DNA of 43,772 bases from Candidatus Williamhamiltonella defendens (GCF_900699045.1 NZ_CAADHL010000006.1:1-43772), one strand, 5' to 3'; positions 21,181 to 31,984 are shown, counted from the first letter of the stretch. The notes: generated by a model from the letters alone, not told the origin. Numbers and translations: made by a program.

Positions 21181-22311
21181 ATGATTCCATTTAACAAACC
21201 CGCCATAGTAGGAAGCGAGATTTCTTACATGCAACAAGCAATGCAATCTGGAAAACTCAGTGGTAACAACCGATTTACTCATCGATGTCAAGAGTGGATA
21301 GAAGTACGTTTTAAGTGCCAAAAAACACTTTTGACTCCATCTTGCACCGCTTCGCTTGAAATGGCGGCAATATTATTAAATATTAAAGCCGATGATGAAG
21401 TGATCATGCCAAGTTTTACCTTTGTTTCTACTGCTAATGCATTTGTTTTACGTGGCGCAAAAATAGTGTTTGTTGATATTCGTCCAGGTACCATGAACAT
21501 AGATGAAACAAAAATTGAAGCTGCGATCACTCAAAAGACACGGGCCATTGTTCCCGTACATTACGCCGGTGTCTCTTGTGAAATGGATTTCATCCTTGAT
21601 TTAGCAAAAAAATATCATTTATATGTCGTGGAAGATGCTGCACAAGGTGTGATGTCGACCTATAAAGGAAAAGCTCTGGGGACCTTAGGAGATATGGGTT
21701 GTTTTAGCTTTCATGAAACCAAAAATTACACAGCAGGCGGAGAAGGAGGGGCGATCCTCATTAATGGCAAGGACCTAATTGAAAAAGCCGAAATCATTCG
21801 TGAAAAAGGCACTGATAGAAGCTGCTTTTTCCGAGGCCAGGTGGATAAATACACTTGGCGTTCATTGGGTTCAAGCTATTTAATGTCCGATTTACAAGCA
21901 GCGTATCTTTGGGGGCAATTAGAGGCCGCAGATCAGATCAACGCTCGCCGGATGATATTGTGGAAAAATTATTATTCCGCTTTAGAACGGTTCGCTTTGT
22001 CTTGCCAGATAAGTCTTCCTTATATCTCTATAGATAGCATACAAAATGCTCATATGTTTTATCTTAAATTACGTGATAGGGAAAATCGGGAACATTTTAT
22101 TCATCATATGAAAACGCATGATATTCTCATCACTTCTCATTACGTTCCATTGCATATTAGCCCCGCGGGGAAAAAATTTGGGCGCTTCGTTGGGGAAGAT
22201 ACAAACACCCTCCAGGAAAGTGATCGTTTGGTGCGCCTGCCTCTTTTTTACAATCTTTCTGATGAAATACAACAAAAAGTGATAGAAAGCGCGGTTAGTT
22301 TTTTTACCTAA
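21181..22311 (+). CDS. wecE: dTDP-4-amino-4,6-dideoxygalactose transaminase
   Basis: PLP aminotransferase (also called RffA) that makes dTDP-Fuc4N, the third sugar donor of enterobacterial common antigen. The 376 aa match E. coli WecE (376) end to end: start MIPFNKPAIVG, LLTPSCTASLEMAA, DEVIMPSFTFVSTANAFVL, VEDAAQGVMSTYKG, PLP-lysine motif FHETKNYTAGGEGG, REKGTDRS, GQVDKYTWRSLGSSY and SDLQAAYLWGQLEAAD. None of the other wec genes is present here, so it stands alone between the dead arcB and ubiG. It may work with wec genes elsewhere or serve another dideoxyamino-sugar pathway. The ribosome-binding site is weak (GAAGAG). Confidence 0.94.
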   Translation: MIPFNKPAIVGSEISYMQQAMQSGKLSGNNRFTHRCQEWIEVRFKCQKTLLTPSCTASLEMAAILLNIKADDEVIMPSFTFVSTANAFVLRGAKIVFVDIRPGTMNIDETKIEAAITQKTRAIVPVHYAGVSCEMDFILDLAKKYHLYVVEDAAQGVMSTYKGKALGTLGDMGCFSFHETKNYTAGGEGGAILINGKDLIEKAEIIREKGTDRSCFFRGQVDKYTWRSLGSSYLMSDLQAAYLWGQLEAADQINARRMILWKNYYSALERFALSCQISLPYISIDSIQNAHMFYLKLRDRENREHFIHHMKTHDILITSHYVPLHISPAGKKFGRFVGEDTNTLQESDRLVRLPLFYNLSDEIQQKVIESAVSFFT

Positions 22312-22322
22312 ATTATTTTTAA

Positions 22323-23072
22323 TCACCACTGATGATGAGAACAGTCAATTTCTTTTTGAGCATATAACATATAATTCACATCCACATTCGGGTCAAGCTT
22401 AAAATGGTCCAGTATCGGATTATAATGCAAGCCTATCATATGTTTTGCCTGAAAAGAGGCCGCTTCTAACCAATCAATCAACTCTGATGGCCGAATAAAT
22501 TTTTTTGCATCATGCGTTCCTTTCGGTAACATATTTAAAATATATTCTGCCACCACGACTGCCAAAAACCAGGATTTGGTATTCCGGTTAATGGTCGAAA
22601 AAAAAACATGACCAGAAGGTTTGACTAACGTCGTGCAGGCCAGCACAACAGACACAGGATCTGGCACATGCTCGAGCATTTCCATACATGTCACCACATC
22701 ATAATATTGAATATGATCTTCTGCATAAGATTCCACTGTTTGACACACAAAATGGATCTCAAGCCCACTTTCTAAAGAGTGCCTATGAGCAACCTGTAAC
22801 GATTGAACATCCATATCCAATCCTGTCACGGTAGCTCCTTCGCGTGCTAAACTTTCTGCTAAAATTCCCCCACCACAACCGACATCAATCACCTTTTTTT
22901 CAAAAATCCCTTTTGTATGCTGCAAAATATAATCCAAACGTAAAGGATTAATACGGTGCAATGACTTAAATTCTCCCGAAGTATCCCACCAGCGGGAAGC
23001 TAGAGCCGAAAATTTGGCGATTTCTTGTTTATCTACGTTGTGTGGTTTATTCCATTTATCAATTTTTGGCAT
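22323..23072 (-). CDS. ubiG: Ubiquinone biosynthesis O-methyltransferase UbiG
   Basis: SAM-dependent enzyme performing both O-methylations of ubiquinone synthesis. The SAM-binding glycine-rich loop is [12 protein letters not shown]; other family blocks are [56 protein letters not shown] and [16 protein letters not shown], ending [14 protein letters not shown] sequence. Length is 249 aa against 240 in E. coli. It is divergent from gyrA with 130 bp between, the same as in E. coli. It implies a quinone-based respiratory chain. Confidence 0.96.
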   Translation of the reverse strand: MPKIDKWNKPHNVDKQEIAKFSALASRWWDTSGEFKSLHRINPLRLDYILQHTKGIFEKKVIDVGCGGGILAESLAREGATVTGLDMDVQSLQVAHRHSLESGLEIHFVCQTVESYAEDHIQYYDVVTCMEMLEHVPDPVSVVLACTTLVKPSGHVFFSTINRNTKSWFLAVVVAEYILNMLPKGTHDAKKFIRPSELIDWLEAASFQAKHMIGLHYNPILDHFKLDPNVDVNYMLYAQKEIDCSHHQW

Positions 23073-23202
23073 GATTAAAAATAGCTCCTTTTTTGTGAGA
23101 GATTGACGATATCATATCCGGATCAGATCCAGATTGTGATAGTATTAAATCGTTTTAGATCACCTCCATCTTCAAAAAGAATATCAAAGGAATAACACTT
23201 TA

Positions 23203-25779
23203 ATGAGCCAGCTTGCCAAAGAAATTATCCCAATCAATATTGAACAAGAACTTACAGATTCCTATTTAGAATATGCTATGTCGGTTATTATTGGGCGAGC
23301 TTTACCTGATGTTCGAGATGGTTTTAAACCCGTTCATCGCCGTGTTTTATATGCCATGAAAGTATTGGGAAACGATTGGAACAAAACCTATAAAAAATCG
23401 GCCAGGGTCGTCGGGGATGTGATTGGTAAATACCATCCTCATGGTGACACCGCAGTATATGATGCTATTGTTCGTATGGCCCAACCTTTTTCTTTAAGAT
23501 ACATGCTGGTAGATGGCCAAGGAAATTTTGGCTCAGTTGACGGAGATTCTCCCGCTGCCATGCGTTATACAGAAATTCGCATGTCAAAAATCGCAAACGA
23601 AATACTTGCTGATCTTGACAAGGATACAGTGAATTTTTTGCCCAATTACGATGAAACAGAGCAAATTCCAGAGGTGATGCCAACTAAAATACCGAATTTA
23701 TTGATCAATGGATCCTCGGGTATTGCCGTTGGTATGGCAACCAATATTCCTCCTCATAATATTTCTGAAGTCATAGAAGCCTGCCTTGCTTATATTGATG
23801 ATGAAAATATCAGTGTTGCACATTTAATGAAATATATACCAGGCCCTGATTTCCCCACCGCCGGTATTATTTACGGGAATAAAGGTATAGAACAGGCCTA
23901 TGGTACAGGGCGAGGACGAATTTATATTCGCGCTAAAGCACGCATGGAAGTAGACAAAAAATCTGGTCGGCAAAGCATTATTGTCGATGAAATCCCTTAT
24001 CAGGTGAATAAAACAAAGCTGATTCAAAAAATTGCCGAACTAGTCAAAGAAAAACGTTTAGAAGGAATAAGTTGCTTGCGTGATGAATCTGATAAAGATG
24101 GGATGCGGATTCTCATTGAATTAAAGCGGGATAGCATCGGTGAGGTGATACTCAATCAACTGTATTCGCTGACACAGTTACAGGTTTCCTTTGGTATCAA
24201 TATGGTGGCTTTGGATCATGGTCAACCTAAAGTCATGACACTAAAAGACATTTTAAGGGCTTTTATACGACATCGACGTGAAGTAGTCACGCGACGTACG
24301 ATCTTTGAATTATGTAAAGCTCGTGATCGAGCACATATTTTGGAAGCATTAGCCGTGGCATTAGCCAATATTGATATTATTATTCAATTAATTCGCAATG
24401 CTGGGAATCCAACTCAAGCAAAAACAGGCTTGCTGACGCAAGCTTGGCCATTAGGTCATGTGAAGAGCATGTTAGATTGTGTTGGAGATGCAAAAGATAT
24501 CGCTCGTCCAGAATCGTTAGAAGTTAAATTTGGGATTCATCACGGGGAATATCATTTTACTGAGCAGCAAGCCCAAGCGATATTGGATCTGCGTTTACAA
24601 AAATTAACGGGTTTGGAACACGACAATCTACTCAATGAATATAAAGAACTGTTAAACGCCATTCACGAATTTAAAAAAATCCTTTCTGATCCCGATCGTT
24701 TATTAGCAGTCATTCGAGAAGAATTCTCGTCCATCAAAGCCCAATATCATGATCAACGTCGTACTGAAATCAAAATCAACACTGCGGATATTCATCTTGA
24801 CGATTTGATACCACAAGAAGATGTGATGGTGACGCTTTCTCATCAAGGATATGTAAAATATCAACCTCTGAGCGATTACGAAGCCCAGCACAGGGGAGGG
24901 AAAGGAAAATCGGCGGCTCGAACAAAGGACGAGGACTTTATTGAACGACTGCTAGTGGCCAATACGCACGACAATATTTTATGCTTTTCAAGCCGTGGGC
25001 GCCTTTATTGGCTGAAGGTCTATCAATTACCTGAAGCGAGTCGTGGAGCACGAGGCAGGCCCATAGTGAATCTATTGCCATTAAACCTAGATGAATACAT
25101 TACTGCTATTCTACCCATTAAAAATTATGAAACAGGGCAATATGTCTTCATGGCAACCGCCTGTGGCGTGGTCAAAAAAATCGCTTTATCGGAATTTAGT
25201 CGTCCTCGCAGCACCGGCATCTACACACTCAATTTAGATGATGGGGATAAACTGATAGGCGTCGACCTAACGGACGGCACTAATGAAGTAATGTTATTTT
25301 CCTCTAAAGGAAAAGTCATTCGTTTTTTAGAAGATCAAGTCCGCGCTACGGGCCGAACTGCAAGAGGGGTCGGAGGAATACGTTTAGCTCAAGAAGATCG
25401 CGTTGTGTCACTCATTATTCCTCGTGGGGAGGGGGATATTTTAACCGTGACAGCCAATGGTTATGGTAAAAAGACTTCTAACACAGAATATCCCACGCGG
25501 ACTCGAAACTGCAGAGGTGTGATTTCTATCAAAGTGAATGAACGCAATGGAAATGTGGTGGGTGCGATTCAAGTAGATGAAAACGATCACTTAATGATGA
25601 TTACAGATGCAGGCACTTTAGTTCGTACTCGTGCATCTGAAATGAATTCAATCAGCCGGAACACGAAAGGGGTGACATTGATCCGTACTCAAAATAATGA
25701 ACAAGTAGTCGGTTTACAACGTTTGGTAGAACCTTCACAGGTCACAAAACCACACTTTTGCGAAATTGCTTATGAATAA
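23203..25779 (+). CDS. gyrA: DNA gyrase subunit A
   Basis: Breakage-reunion subunit of gyrase. It aligns residue for residue with E. coli over the N-terminal domain: catalytic Tyr122 in AAMRYTEIR and the quinolone-determining region with Thr83 ([10 protein letters not shown]; Ser in E. coli, Thr in several other species). The C-terminal beta-pinwheel is present, but the GyrA box QRRGGKG reads QHRGGKG (about residues 562-568), and the protein stops at 858 aa, ending HFCEIAYE, without the long Asp/Glu-rich tail of E. coli (875 aa). AGGA lies upstream of the ATG. A small hairpin at 25794-25809 follows the stop and may serve as a weak terminator. Confidence 0.98.
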   Translation: MSQLAKEIIPINIEQELTDSYLEYAMSVIIGRALPDVRDGFKPVHRRVLYAMKVLGNDWNKTYKKSARVVGDVIGKYHPHGDTAVYDAIVRMAQPFSLRYMLVDGQGNFGSVDGDSPAAMRYTEIRMSKIANEILADLDKDTVNFLPNYDETEQIPEVMPTKIPNLLINGSSGIAVGMATNIPPHNISEVIEACLAYIDDENISVAHLMKYIPGPDFPTAGIIYGNKGIEQAYGTGRGRIYIRAKARMEVDKKSGRQSIIVDEIPYQVNKTKLIQKIAELVKEKRLEGISCLRDESDKDGMRILIELKRDSIGEVILNQLYSLTQLQVSFGINMVALDHGQPKVMTLKDILRAFIRHRREVVTRRTIFELCKARDRAHILEALAVALANIDIIIQLIRNAGNPTQAKTGLLTQAWPLGHVKSMLDCVGDAKDIARPESLEVKFGIHHGEYHFTEQQAQAILDLRLQKLTGLEHDNLLNEYKELLNAIHEFKKILSDPDRLLAVIREEFSSIKAQYHDQRRTEIKINTADIHLDDLIPQEDVMVTLSHQGYVKYQPLSDYEAQHRGGKGKSAARTKDEDFIERLLVANTHDNILCFSSRGRLYWLKVYQLPEASRGARGRPIVNLLPLNLDEYITAILPIKNYETGQYVFMATACGVVKKIALSEFSRPRSTGIYTLNLDDGDKLIGVDLTDGTNEVMLFSSKGKVIRFLEDQVRATGRTARGVGGIRLAQEDRVVSLIIPRGEGDILTVTANGYGKKTSNTEYPTRTRNCRGVISIKVNERNGNVVGAIQVDENDHLMMITDAGTLVRTRASEMNSISRNTKGVTLIRTQNNEQVVGLQRLVEPSQVTKPHFCEIAYE

Positions 25780-26105
25780 TAAGCTGTGTCGAAATGATGT
25801 TTACATCATCTGTTTCTATTAGGTTTAATGATTTTTGAGCAGGCTCAGTAGCGGTTAATCTTACAATGTTCTTCGCATGAGAAGTTTTATTGACCATCAA
25901 TAAAAAATCAAAAAAACAAATGCGATTTTTGTCATTCATAGGTTTTCCTTTTCTTAAATATTAACTGTATAGTTTTTATTATATAAAAATCAACATATTG
26001 AATGCATAACCTGATGGACCGTATTTTATTCATAAAATAGGCACGTGGGTTGGGTAATCTGTGAAAGAAGATAAAGAAAAAAATGCAGAGAAAAAAAAGA
26101 CCGCT

Positions 26106-26182
26106 TGGTGCATCCGAGTGGAGTCGAACCACCGACCCCCACCATGTCAAGGTGGTGCTCTAACCAACTGAGCTACGGACGC
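26106..26182 (-). tRNA. tRNA-Val (GAC)
   Basis: A full cloverleaf on the minus strand, close to E. coli valV/valW: acceptor GCGTCCG pairing with CGGATGC (one G-U pair), anticodon GAC in CTTGACA, T-arm GGTTCGACTC and encoded CCA (26106-26108). Confidence 0.95.
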
Positions 26183-26219
26183 AGATATCAATATTTTTAT
26201 TGGTTTTTAACGCGAGAGA

Positions 26220-26248
26220 ATACTAACGAGCTGCTTTACAACTGGCAA
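26220..26248 (-). promoter_or_regulatory. Predicted promoter of tRNA-Val
   Basis: TTGCCA (26243-26248) and TAGTAT (26220-26225) on the minus strand with a 17-bp spacer, followed by a GC-leaning discriminator TCTCTCGCG, as for stable-RNA promoters. The expected start is about 30 nt before the tRNA. Confidence 0.55.
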
Positions 26249-26331
26249 GAAAAAAATGACATTTTTAATTAAAATTTCATTTTTAAAACCGATACTCTGA
26301 CAATACAAGAAATGGTCAAGTTCAATCATTG

Positions 26332-27518
26332 TCAAAATGTCTGTAAATCTTCATTTTCTATTGCTTTTAGGGTCTCTAGTGTGGATTCAGCTGCTTTACC
26401 TTCTATGGAATTAGAGATATTCGTTTCATCTTTTGTATATCAAATACATTAGATTGACTGTACTAGTAGCACGGCTAAGTGTATTTTCAACAGACTCTAG
26501 ATTATCATTTGATCGCTTATTAACTTCTCGTAAAGATAACTTCTCTGACTGGCTATGAGTTATTTTTGCTAATCGATGAGGTATTTCCTTAGAATTAGAT
26601 GTCGCGTTTTTACCACTTTTAAGTTGATAGCAGAAGGGTAAATCCTGTGATAATGCATTATAAATATCTTGATAATAAATTAAATCGGCTGCACATAGGG
26701 TCTATACTTGATCGACATGATTTTTAGTAATCTAAATTCATACTCATTTAAATCAACATGCTTTTTGATCTGATCTGAATTCAAATAAGTATTTTTTCCA
26801 GAAAAATATCCAAGATACTTTCATATTCGTGCGTATTATGCTTAATTAAATCATCAACTATCTCTCTTATCGTTCCCTGCAAAGACTGAGTTAGTTTTTT
26901 GCTTTTGTTAACATATAAAAAGAATGCTATTGGTCAGTAGATTTTTCAAATACGGTTTTTAGTTTTGCAAAAATCAGATTGCAAGTCTTTCTCTATTTTT
27001 CCAGTTTTTTGACTACCACTTTTGCATGCTACAGATTACAACTAACTACGCGTTTTTCTCATTTTCTTTTATATTTTTTATCTCTCCCCTTATTTCTTTA
27101 ATACCAGTCGTTATTTGATCATATGTTGCTATTTTAGATAGCTCACTCATTTTCTTCATGATAGCCATTGCATTGTTTTGCATATCAAGTAATACACTTT
27201 TGAGTTCACCAATAATTAGCTTAGCCAAACTTCCTCTATTTTTATATAAAAGCAGTTGAAAAATCAGGCTTAAAAATCTTCAATTTAAGTGTACTCATTA
27301 TTTTTTCTTGTTGAGAAAGCTTTTTATGCTCAGATGCTACTGATAGAATTAACGGATCTTTTAATTCTCATTCGACGATATCATGAATTTTAATATACAT
27401 ATATTCCGATATTTTATCGCTTATATCTGCATCAAACTCAGACTCTAATGTTGATTTATATTCAATGCTGATTGCTTTAGCTTATTCCATAAATACATGT
27501 TGATGATTCTTCAATCAT
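26332..27518 (-). pseudogene. Decayed helical/coiled-coil protein of unknown function
   Basis: Minus-strand blocks in changing frames span about 395 codons: near the start ISIEYKSTLESEFDADISDK; then LSQQEKIMSTLKLK; an uninterrupted 60-codon piece at 27046-27228 starting MAKLIIGELKSVLLDMQNN and rich in Lys, Glu and Ile; then YQDIYNALSQDLPFCYQLK, EIPHRLAKITHSQSEKLSL and SNDNLESVENTLSRATSTVN; and a C-terminus TLETLKAIENEDLQTF with a stop at 26332. The composition suggests a long alpha-helical protein. No family is recognised. Its position between tRNA-Val and a hilA-like remnant makes a type III secretion translocator or effector a reasonable guess, not more. Confidence 0.55.
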
Positions 27519-27639
27519 AAAAATCAAAAAACACCGAAAGCCCAAAATGTGTTTTAAAAAATTTTTAATTCAATTTGAGCATTTTAAAAAATTTTGAAGG
27601 CTTTACATATGCTTTACGTTTTTTTACTAAACAAAGATT

Positions 27640-28384
27640 ATCATCTGCAACGTTAATTAAGTTTCTACAAAAGTAGAACCTAACGAATTTATTAGTTAAG
27701 AATCATTAAGGCGTTGCATTTATGTATTACGTCGTCTTCTTCATGCAAAATAAAATAACCGTTATATAGATACTGTTTACGGAAAAAGTTATCGATTTAT
27801 TCAACCCGTGACTCAGTCAGAATGCTGCGCTGAATCCCAATTTAGTTTGGCTGTACTTCCTTTTAAATTACCTTAACACTGTGCTTCATTAATGATCCAT
27901 GATTTTTTTAATACAGAGTTTCTCAAAATACACTTATTCTGGTTTGAACTTTTTGCATTCCACTTTAATTAACAGTTGCAAAGATTGCGACGATATCATG
28001 TGTTTTCTTGAAAAAATGAAACCTAATTATTATCTTTCTGATCATACCATCAATGACAGTGACATTTCTTCACTACGTATTGAATTAATTAAAACGAATG
28101 ATCACTCTATTGTACATAGAGAAAAATTTGATCTCTGTGACAATATTCATCTGACTTGTTTAAATTTATAAGGTGTTATACAAAAATTGTTAGCTTGTCA
28201 TATTCATTCTTTAAATAAAAAAAGCAGTTCTGTCCTTGTCTTGATACCACTTTTTCTTATTTAAGCGCACATCCCAAATTTTACTCTCATAAATTCTATG
28301 ATATTAAAAACTTTATGACAGTTTCGACTGAGTTTGAAAAAATTCAAACTACTTCTACTTTTTAAAGTAAGATCTTTGAATATT
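27640..28384 (+). pseudogene. hilA-like transcription regulator pseudogene
   Basis: Plus-strand blocks follow Salmonella HilA, the OmpR/ToxR-type activator of type III secretion system 1. ESLRRCIYVLRRLLHAK, then RYIDTVYGKSYRFIQPV (HilA RYIETLYGQGYRFNRPV), give the winged-helix end. FSLAVLPFK (HilA TLAILPFQ) follows, then FLIQSFSKYTYSGLNFL, DIMCFLEKMKPNYYLSDHTI (HilA DILELMDQLRPDYYISGQMI), LRIELIKTNDHSIVHREK and a worn SIDTTFSYLSAHPKF-like piece near 28240-28290. Stops and shifts break every section. The C-terminal TPR-like half is missing. The match is from memory but runs through a divergent, diagnostic central domain. The gap 27519-27639 shows nothing. Confidence 0.78.
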
Positions 28385-28543
28385 ATTTTGTAAGACTAAA
28401 AATTGCACGATGGGTATTTATGTAATAGTTTGAATTTATGTAATATTTCGAACAGTTTATCCTAACGTAAAGAAGTGTTAAAATTGAAATTCAAAATAAA
28501 ATTTTATACACGCTATAATCATAATATCTCAGAAGATAACACA

Positions 28544-29191
28544 TTGAACATAAATAAAAATAATATTAATACTTTACACTATCGTTTCCGTGGATATTAC
28601 CCTGTTGTTATTGATGTAGAAACAGCGGGGTTTAATACTAAGACTGATGCATTACTGGAAATTGCTGCTGCAACCCTCTTTATGGATAAAGAGGGTTGGT
28701 TACATATAGAACAATCGATGCATTTTCATGTTGAACCTTTTGCTGGAGCTAATTTTGAACCTGAATCATTGGATTTTAATGGGATTGATCCACATAGTCC
28801 GCTTAGAGATGCAAAGAGCGAATTTGAGGTGTTGAAAAAAATTTTTAAAGTGGTTCAAAAAGGAATGAAAGAGCAATATTGTAAACGTGCGATTATAGTT
28901 GCACATAATGCGGGCTTTGATCATGCATTTGTTATGAACGCCACGCAGCGGACAGGATTAAAAAAAAATCCTTTTCACCCTTTTTCTACATTCGATACTG
29001 CTGCTTTAAGCGGTTTAGCGCTTGGGCAAACGGTCCTGGCTAAAGCTTGTTTAACAGCAGGACTCAATTTTGATATGAGCCAAGCACATTCGGCTCTTTA
29101 TGACACACAACAAACCGCTCGCTTATTTTGTGAATTGGTCAATCGTTGGAAGCGCTTAGGTGGTTGGCCACCATCACCACTGCATTCTTAG
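28544..29191 (+). CDS. rnt: Ribonuclease T
   Basis: DEDDh 3'-5' exoribonuclease that trims tRNA 3' ends and matures other small RNAs. The three Exo motifs are intact: [19 protein letters not shown] and [23 protein letters not shown] and RFRGYYPVV are also diagnostic. The TTG at 28544 is preferred because AGAAG lies 8 nt upstream and it gives 215 aa, the E. coli length; a GTG at 28475 in the same frame would add 23 Lys/Asn-rich residues with no counterpart. The 3' end overlaps grxD by 53 bp tail to tail, and the last residues ([10 protein letters not shown]) differ from E. coli, marking a deletion junction where lhr should follow. Confidence 0.94.
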   Translation: MNINKNNINTLHYRFRGYYPVVIDVETAGFNTKTDALLEIAAATLFMDKEGWLHIEQSMHFHVEPFAGANFEPESLDFNGIDPHSPLRDAKSEFEVLKKIFKVVQKGMKEQYCKRAIIVAHNAGFDHAFVMNATQRTGLKKNPFHPFSTFDTAALSGLALGQTVLAKACLTAGLNFDMSQAHSALYDTQQTARLFCELVNRWKRLGGWPPSPLHS

Positions 29192-29558
29192 CTGTTTTAT
29201 TTAGATTCTTTATCTCCAGATCTTCAGTTATAGGAGATAACTTTTCTTGATATTGGAATTGTAATAATTCCTTTAATTCACCTTTTTGATGCATCTCTGT
29301 TAAAATATCACATCCTCCTACTAATTCACCATTAACCCATAGTTGTGGAAAAGTAGGCCAATTTGCATATTTTGGTAATTCAACGCGAATGTCAGGGTGC
29401 TGTAAAATATCGACATAAGCAAAACGCTCACCACAAACAGATAAAATCTTGACAACCTGTGCAGAAAAACCACAGCTAGGAATTTTAGGTGTTCCCTTCA
29501 TATATAAAAGAATCAAGTTATTTTGTATTTGAAACTGAATTTTTTCAACAGTCGTCAT
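29139..29558 (-). CDS. grxD: Monothiol glutaredoxin 4 with extended tail
   Basis: CGFS-type glutaredoxin that binds and delivers [2Fe-2S] clusters. Active site Cys29 is in PSCGFSAQ, with [34 protein letters not shown] and [11 protein letters not shown] as in E. coli Grx4. That protein has 115 aa; this one has 139, because after the conserved core the frame continues through a Lys/Asn-rich stretch and ends in [13 protein letters not shown], which is antisense to the last codons of rnt. AAGGAAG precedes the ATG. In E. coli lhr lies between rnt and grxD; its deletion appears to have removed the original stop. Confidence 0.93.
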   Translation of the reverse strand: MTTVEKIQFQIQNNLILLYMKGTPKIPSCGFSAQVVKILSVCGERFAYVDILQHPDIRVELPKYANWPTFPQLWVNGELVGGCDILTEMHQKGELKELLQFQYQEKLSPITEDLEIKNLNKTAKNAVVMVANHLSASND

Positions 29559-29624
29559 ATTTAACTTCCTTATGTATCTTTATAGTTAGAAAGCTACTTA
29601 GAAAAATTTTTTTAATGCAGATAT

Positions 29625-30338
29625 TTAATTAATACTGCAATAAGTTTTAGGTAAAATAGATAACATATTTTCAATAACGGTGCTAGAACGTTGAGCAGAT
29701 ATGCACAAAAATTGTTTAAAGCTCAAATGAGACGCTTGATTGGCGACATCAGAAATCGAACGGATGACCACAAAGGGCGTCTTAAATTGATAGCAAACTT
29801 GAGCAATCGCAGCTGCTTCCATCTCTACTGCTACGGCTTTTGGGAAAAAAGTGCGAAGACGATCGAGAGCTTGGTCACCATTAATAAAGGCATCTCCACT
29901 GCAAATCAGGCCTTGCACTGCGTTTAAGTTTAAGTTTTTGACACATTCTAATACGACTTCAATAAGTTTTGCATCCGCAAAAAACGCCGGAGGGCAAAGC
30001 GCCATTTGCCCCAATTCATAGCCAAATGCAGTGACATTTACATCGTGGTAACGAACTTCGGTAGAAATCACGATATCTCCTATTTTCAAATCAGGCCAAA
30101 GACCTGCCGCAGATCCTGTATTAATTAAAATATCAGGCTGAAAATATTCGAGGAGTAAGGTTGCACCCAAAGCAGCAGAGGTTTTTCCAATTCCTGATTG
30201 AAGTAAAACAACATTCGTTTCCTCTAAAAAGCCGGAGTAAATAGAGCATCCTGCTCGTGTTAAAGTTTGACATGATTGAATTTTTTGACACAACAGAGTG
30301 ACTTCTTCTTTCATAGCACCAATAATACCCACTTTCAT
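29625..30338 (-). CDS. mtnN: 5'-Methylthioadenosine/S-adenosylhomocysteine nucleosidase
   Basis: Cleaves adenine from methylthioadenosine, S-adenosylhomocysteine and 5'-deoxyadenosine, relieving product inhibition of SAM-dependent and polyamine pathways; also makes the precursor of autoinducer-2. 237 aa, typical length. Motifs are [10 protein letters not shown] with catalytic Glu12, [56 protein letters not shown] and the catalytic Asp in [14 protein letters not shown] precedes the ATG. It is divergent from the dgt remnant, as in E. coli. Confidence 0.96.
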   Translation of the reverse strand: MKVGIIGAMKEEVTLLCQKIQSCQTLTRAGCSIYSGFLEETNVVLLQSGIGKTSAALGATLLLEYFQPDILINTGSAAGLWPDLKIGDIVISTEVRYHDVNVTAFGYELGQMALCPPAFFADAKLIEVVLECVKNLNLNAVQGLICSGDAFINGDQALDRLRTFFPKAVAVEMEAAAIAQVCYQFKTPFVVIRSISDVANQASHLSFKQFLCISAQRSSTVIENMLSILPKTYCSIN

Positions 30339-30456
30339 TTTTAATCCCCTGATGTAAAATAATTGTTATAAGTTTTGATTTATAAAAATATTAGTGTCAT
30401 TTTTGAGTTGATCATGTCAATCAAATAATAAAAAACAAGGATTTTTGGAAGATACC

Positions 30457-31932
30457 ATGCCGAATTTTGATTTTAATTGAAAAATTATCTGTAAACGGCT
30501 TTATCCTCATGATAAAGATCGTATGATGAAAGATGAAGATTCCATCTTTCTATTTTTTGAAAGTGACAGAGGAAGGATTATTAATCCTGCAGCCATACGT
30601 CGTTTACAGCAAACAACACAAGTATTTCCTTGAGAACGTAATTCATCAGTCCGCAGCCGTTTAACGCATTCTCTCGAAGTTCAACAGGTTGGCCGTTATA
30701 TTTCCAAAGAAATTATTTTTATCTTAAACAAAAAAATCAGATCAATGCATTAAGAGTGCAAAAATTGCGGGTCCCATTTAAAAGTTTTGTTGAGATGGCG
30801 TGTTTAATGCGCGACATTAAGAATCCCCCTTTCTGTCATTTTGGAGAACCTACTATCAAAAATTGGTTTAAAGGACAAAACAGATCCCTACAAAGACGAC
30901 AAGCCATTATTGCGGTTTAGGGAAAACGAAAAACGCTGAATTTATTACGTAAAAAATCTATCAAGATTTGAGTCAATTTGAAGGCAACGCACAGGCGATT
31001 CGTTTGGTACATACGCTATTACAATTAAATCTAAGTTATCTCAAAATTTCCTGTATTCTAAAATATAGAAAGCCCGATTACTGGTCAGTAGATATCCATA
31101 AAAATTTTAATTTTTAATGAAAAATGCGGGTTTTATTTATCAGAATAACTTGTTGTAATAGAGATAAGAAATGCACTTAATATGAAGAGATTTGCCCGTT
31201 TTACTTTGAACCATATTATAGAAGCAGGGGATGATATTTCTTATTGTATTTCTGATTTAGAGGAGGCTGTTGAAAAAAATATTTTAATATTGATCAACAG
31301 TTTCACTATTTAAAAGAAATGGCGGGCGCTTTTGTCAAGAATGAGATTTTCGATACATTCATCCAGAATGAATTCAAAGAATAGAAAGAAAACTAGCGTA
31401 ACGAAGAAGCTAAATTTTTATGTGTCTGAGAGTTAAAACAATGAAAGTATTGGTGCCGTATACAGTCGAACCTTTTGTCAATCACTTGCCAAAAATATTC
31501 TATGTCATCTTTAACCAAGCTCTTTTAGAAAATATCGGTCCTTGTACTACATTACTTAAACTTTTAAAAAAGTGGCCCAAAATATGTTTTTACTCATCCA
31601 GAAGTAGAATAAATTAAATTATAGGGTTACAGAATCATTATCTGTTTACTAAACATTTCTCACCCTCTTTTAATGATTCTATTTGATTCTTTTTCTCCAT
31701 TAGTTTTTGAGAATTATCATACTCAATATGCTCTCGAAACACGTTTATTTCATATAATTGCTGGATAAACACCAGTTAGCTTATCAAGAAGCCGTAAAAA
31801 ACTCAAGGATGTCTCTATAGAAGAAAAAATTATGAAAATTATTACATGGCTCGTTTAATACAAGATTATATCTGTGGTATGACAGACCTTTACGCATATA
31901 ATGAGTATCGCCGTTTGATGATTGCAGGATAA
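30457..31932 (+). pseudogene. dgt: dgt pseudogene (dGTP triphosphohydrolase)
   Basis: Starts MPNFDFN then a stop; next come [19 protein letters not shown] (Dgt [19 protein letters not shown]), [13 protein letters not shown], the HD region with [67 protein letters not shown] and finally [22 protein letters not shown] with a stop at 31930-31932. The HD motif MHDIGNPPFGHFG has become [13 protein letters not shown] and there are many stops and shifts. E. coli Dgt hydrolyses dGTP to deoxyguanosine and triphosphate. It is in the E. coli position between mtnN and degP. Confidence 0.93.
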
Positions 31933-31984
31933 GTTTTTAAAATGTGAGGTCCTACCTATTCTTACGATTAAAAATATTAAAAAA

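Noticed and set aside
23465..24891. Minus-strand frames within gyrA
   Set aside because: Antisense shadows of a fully conserved gene.
26106..28384. A tRNA-Val integration site (att) for an island
   Set aside because: No duplicate of the tRNA 3' end was found, and the decayed genes lie on the 5' side of the tRNA.
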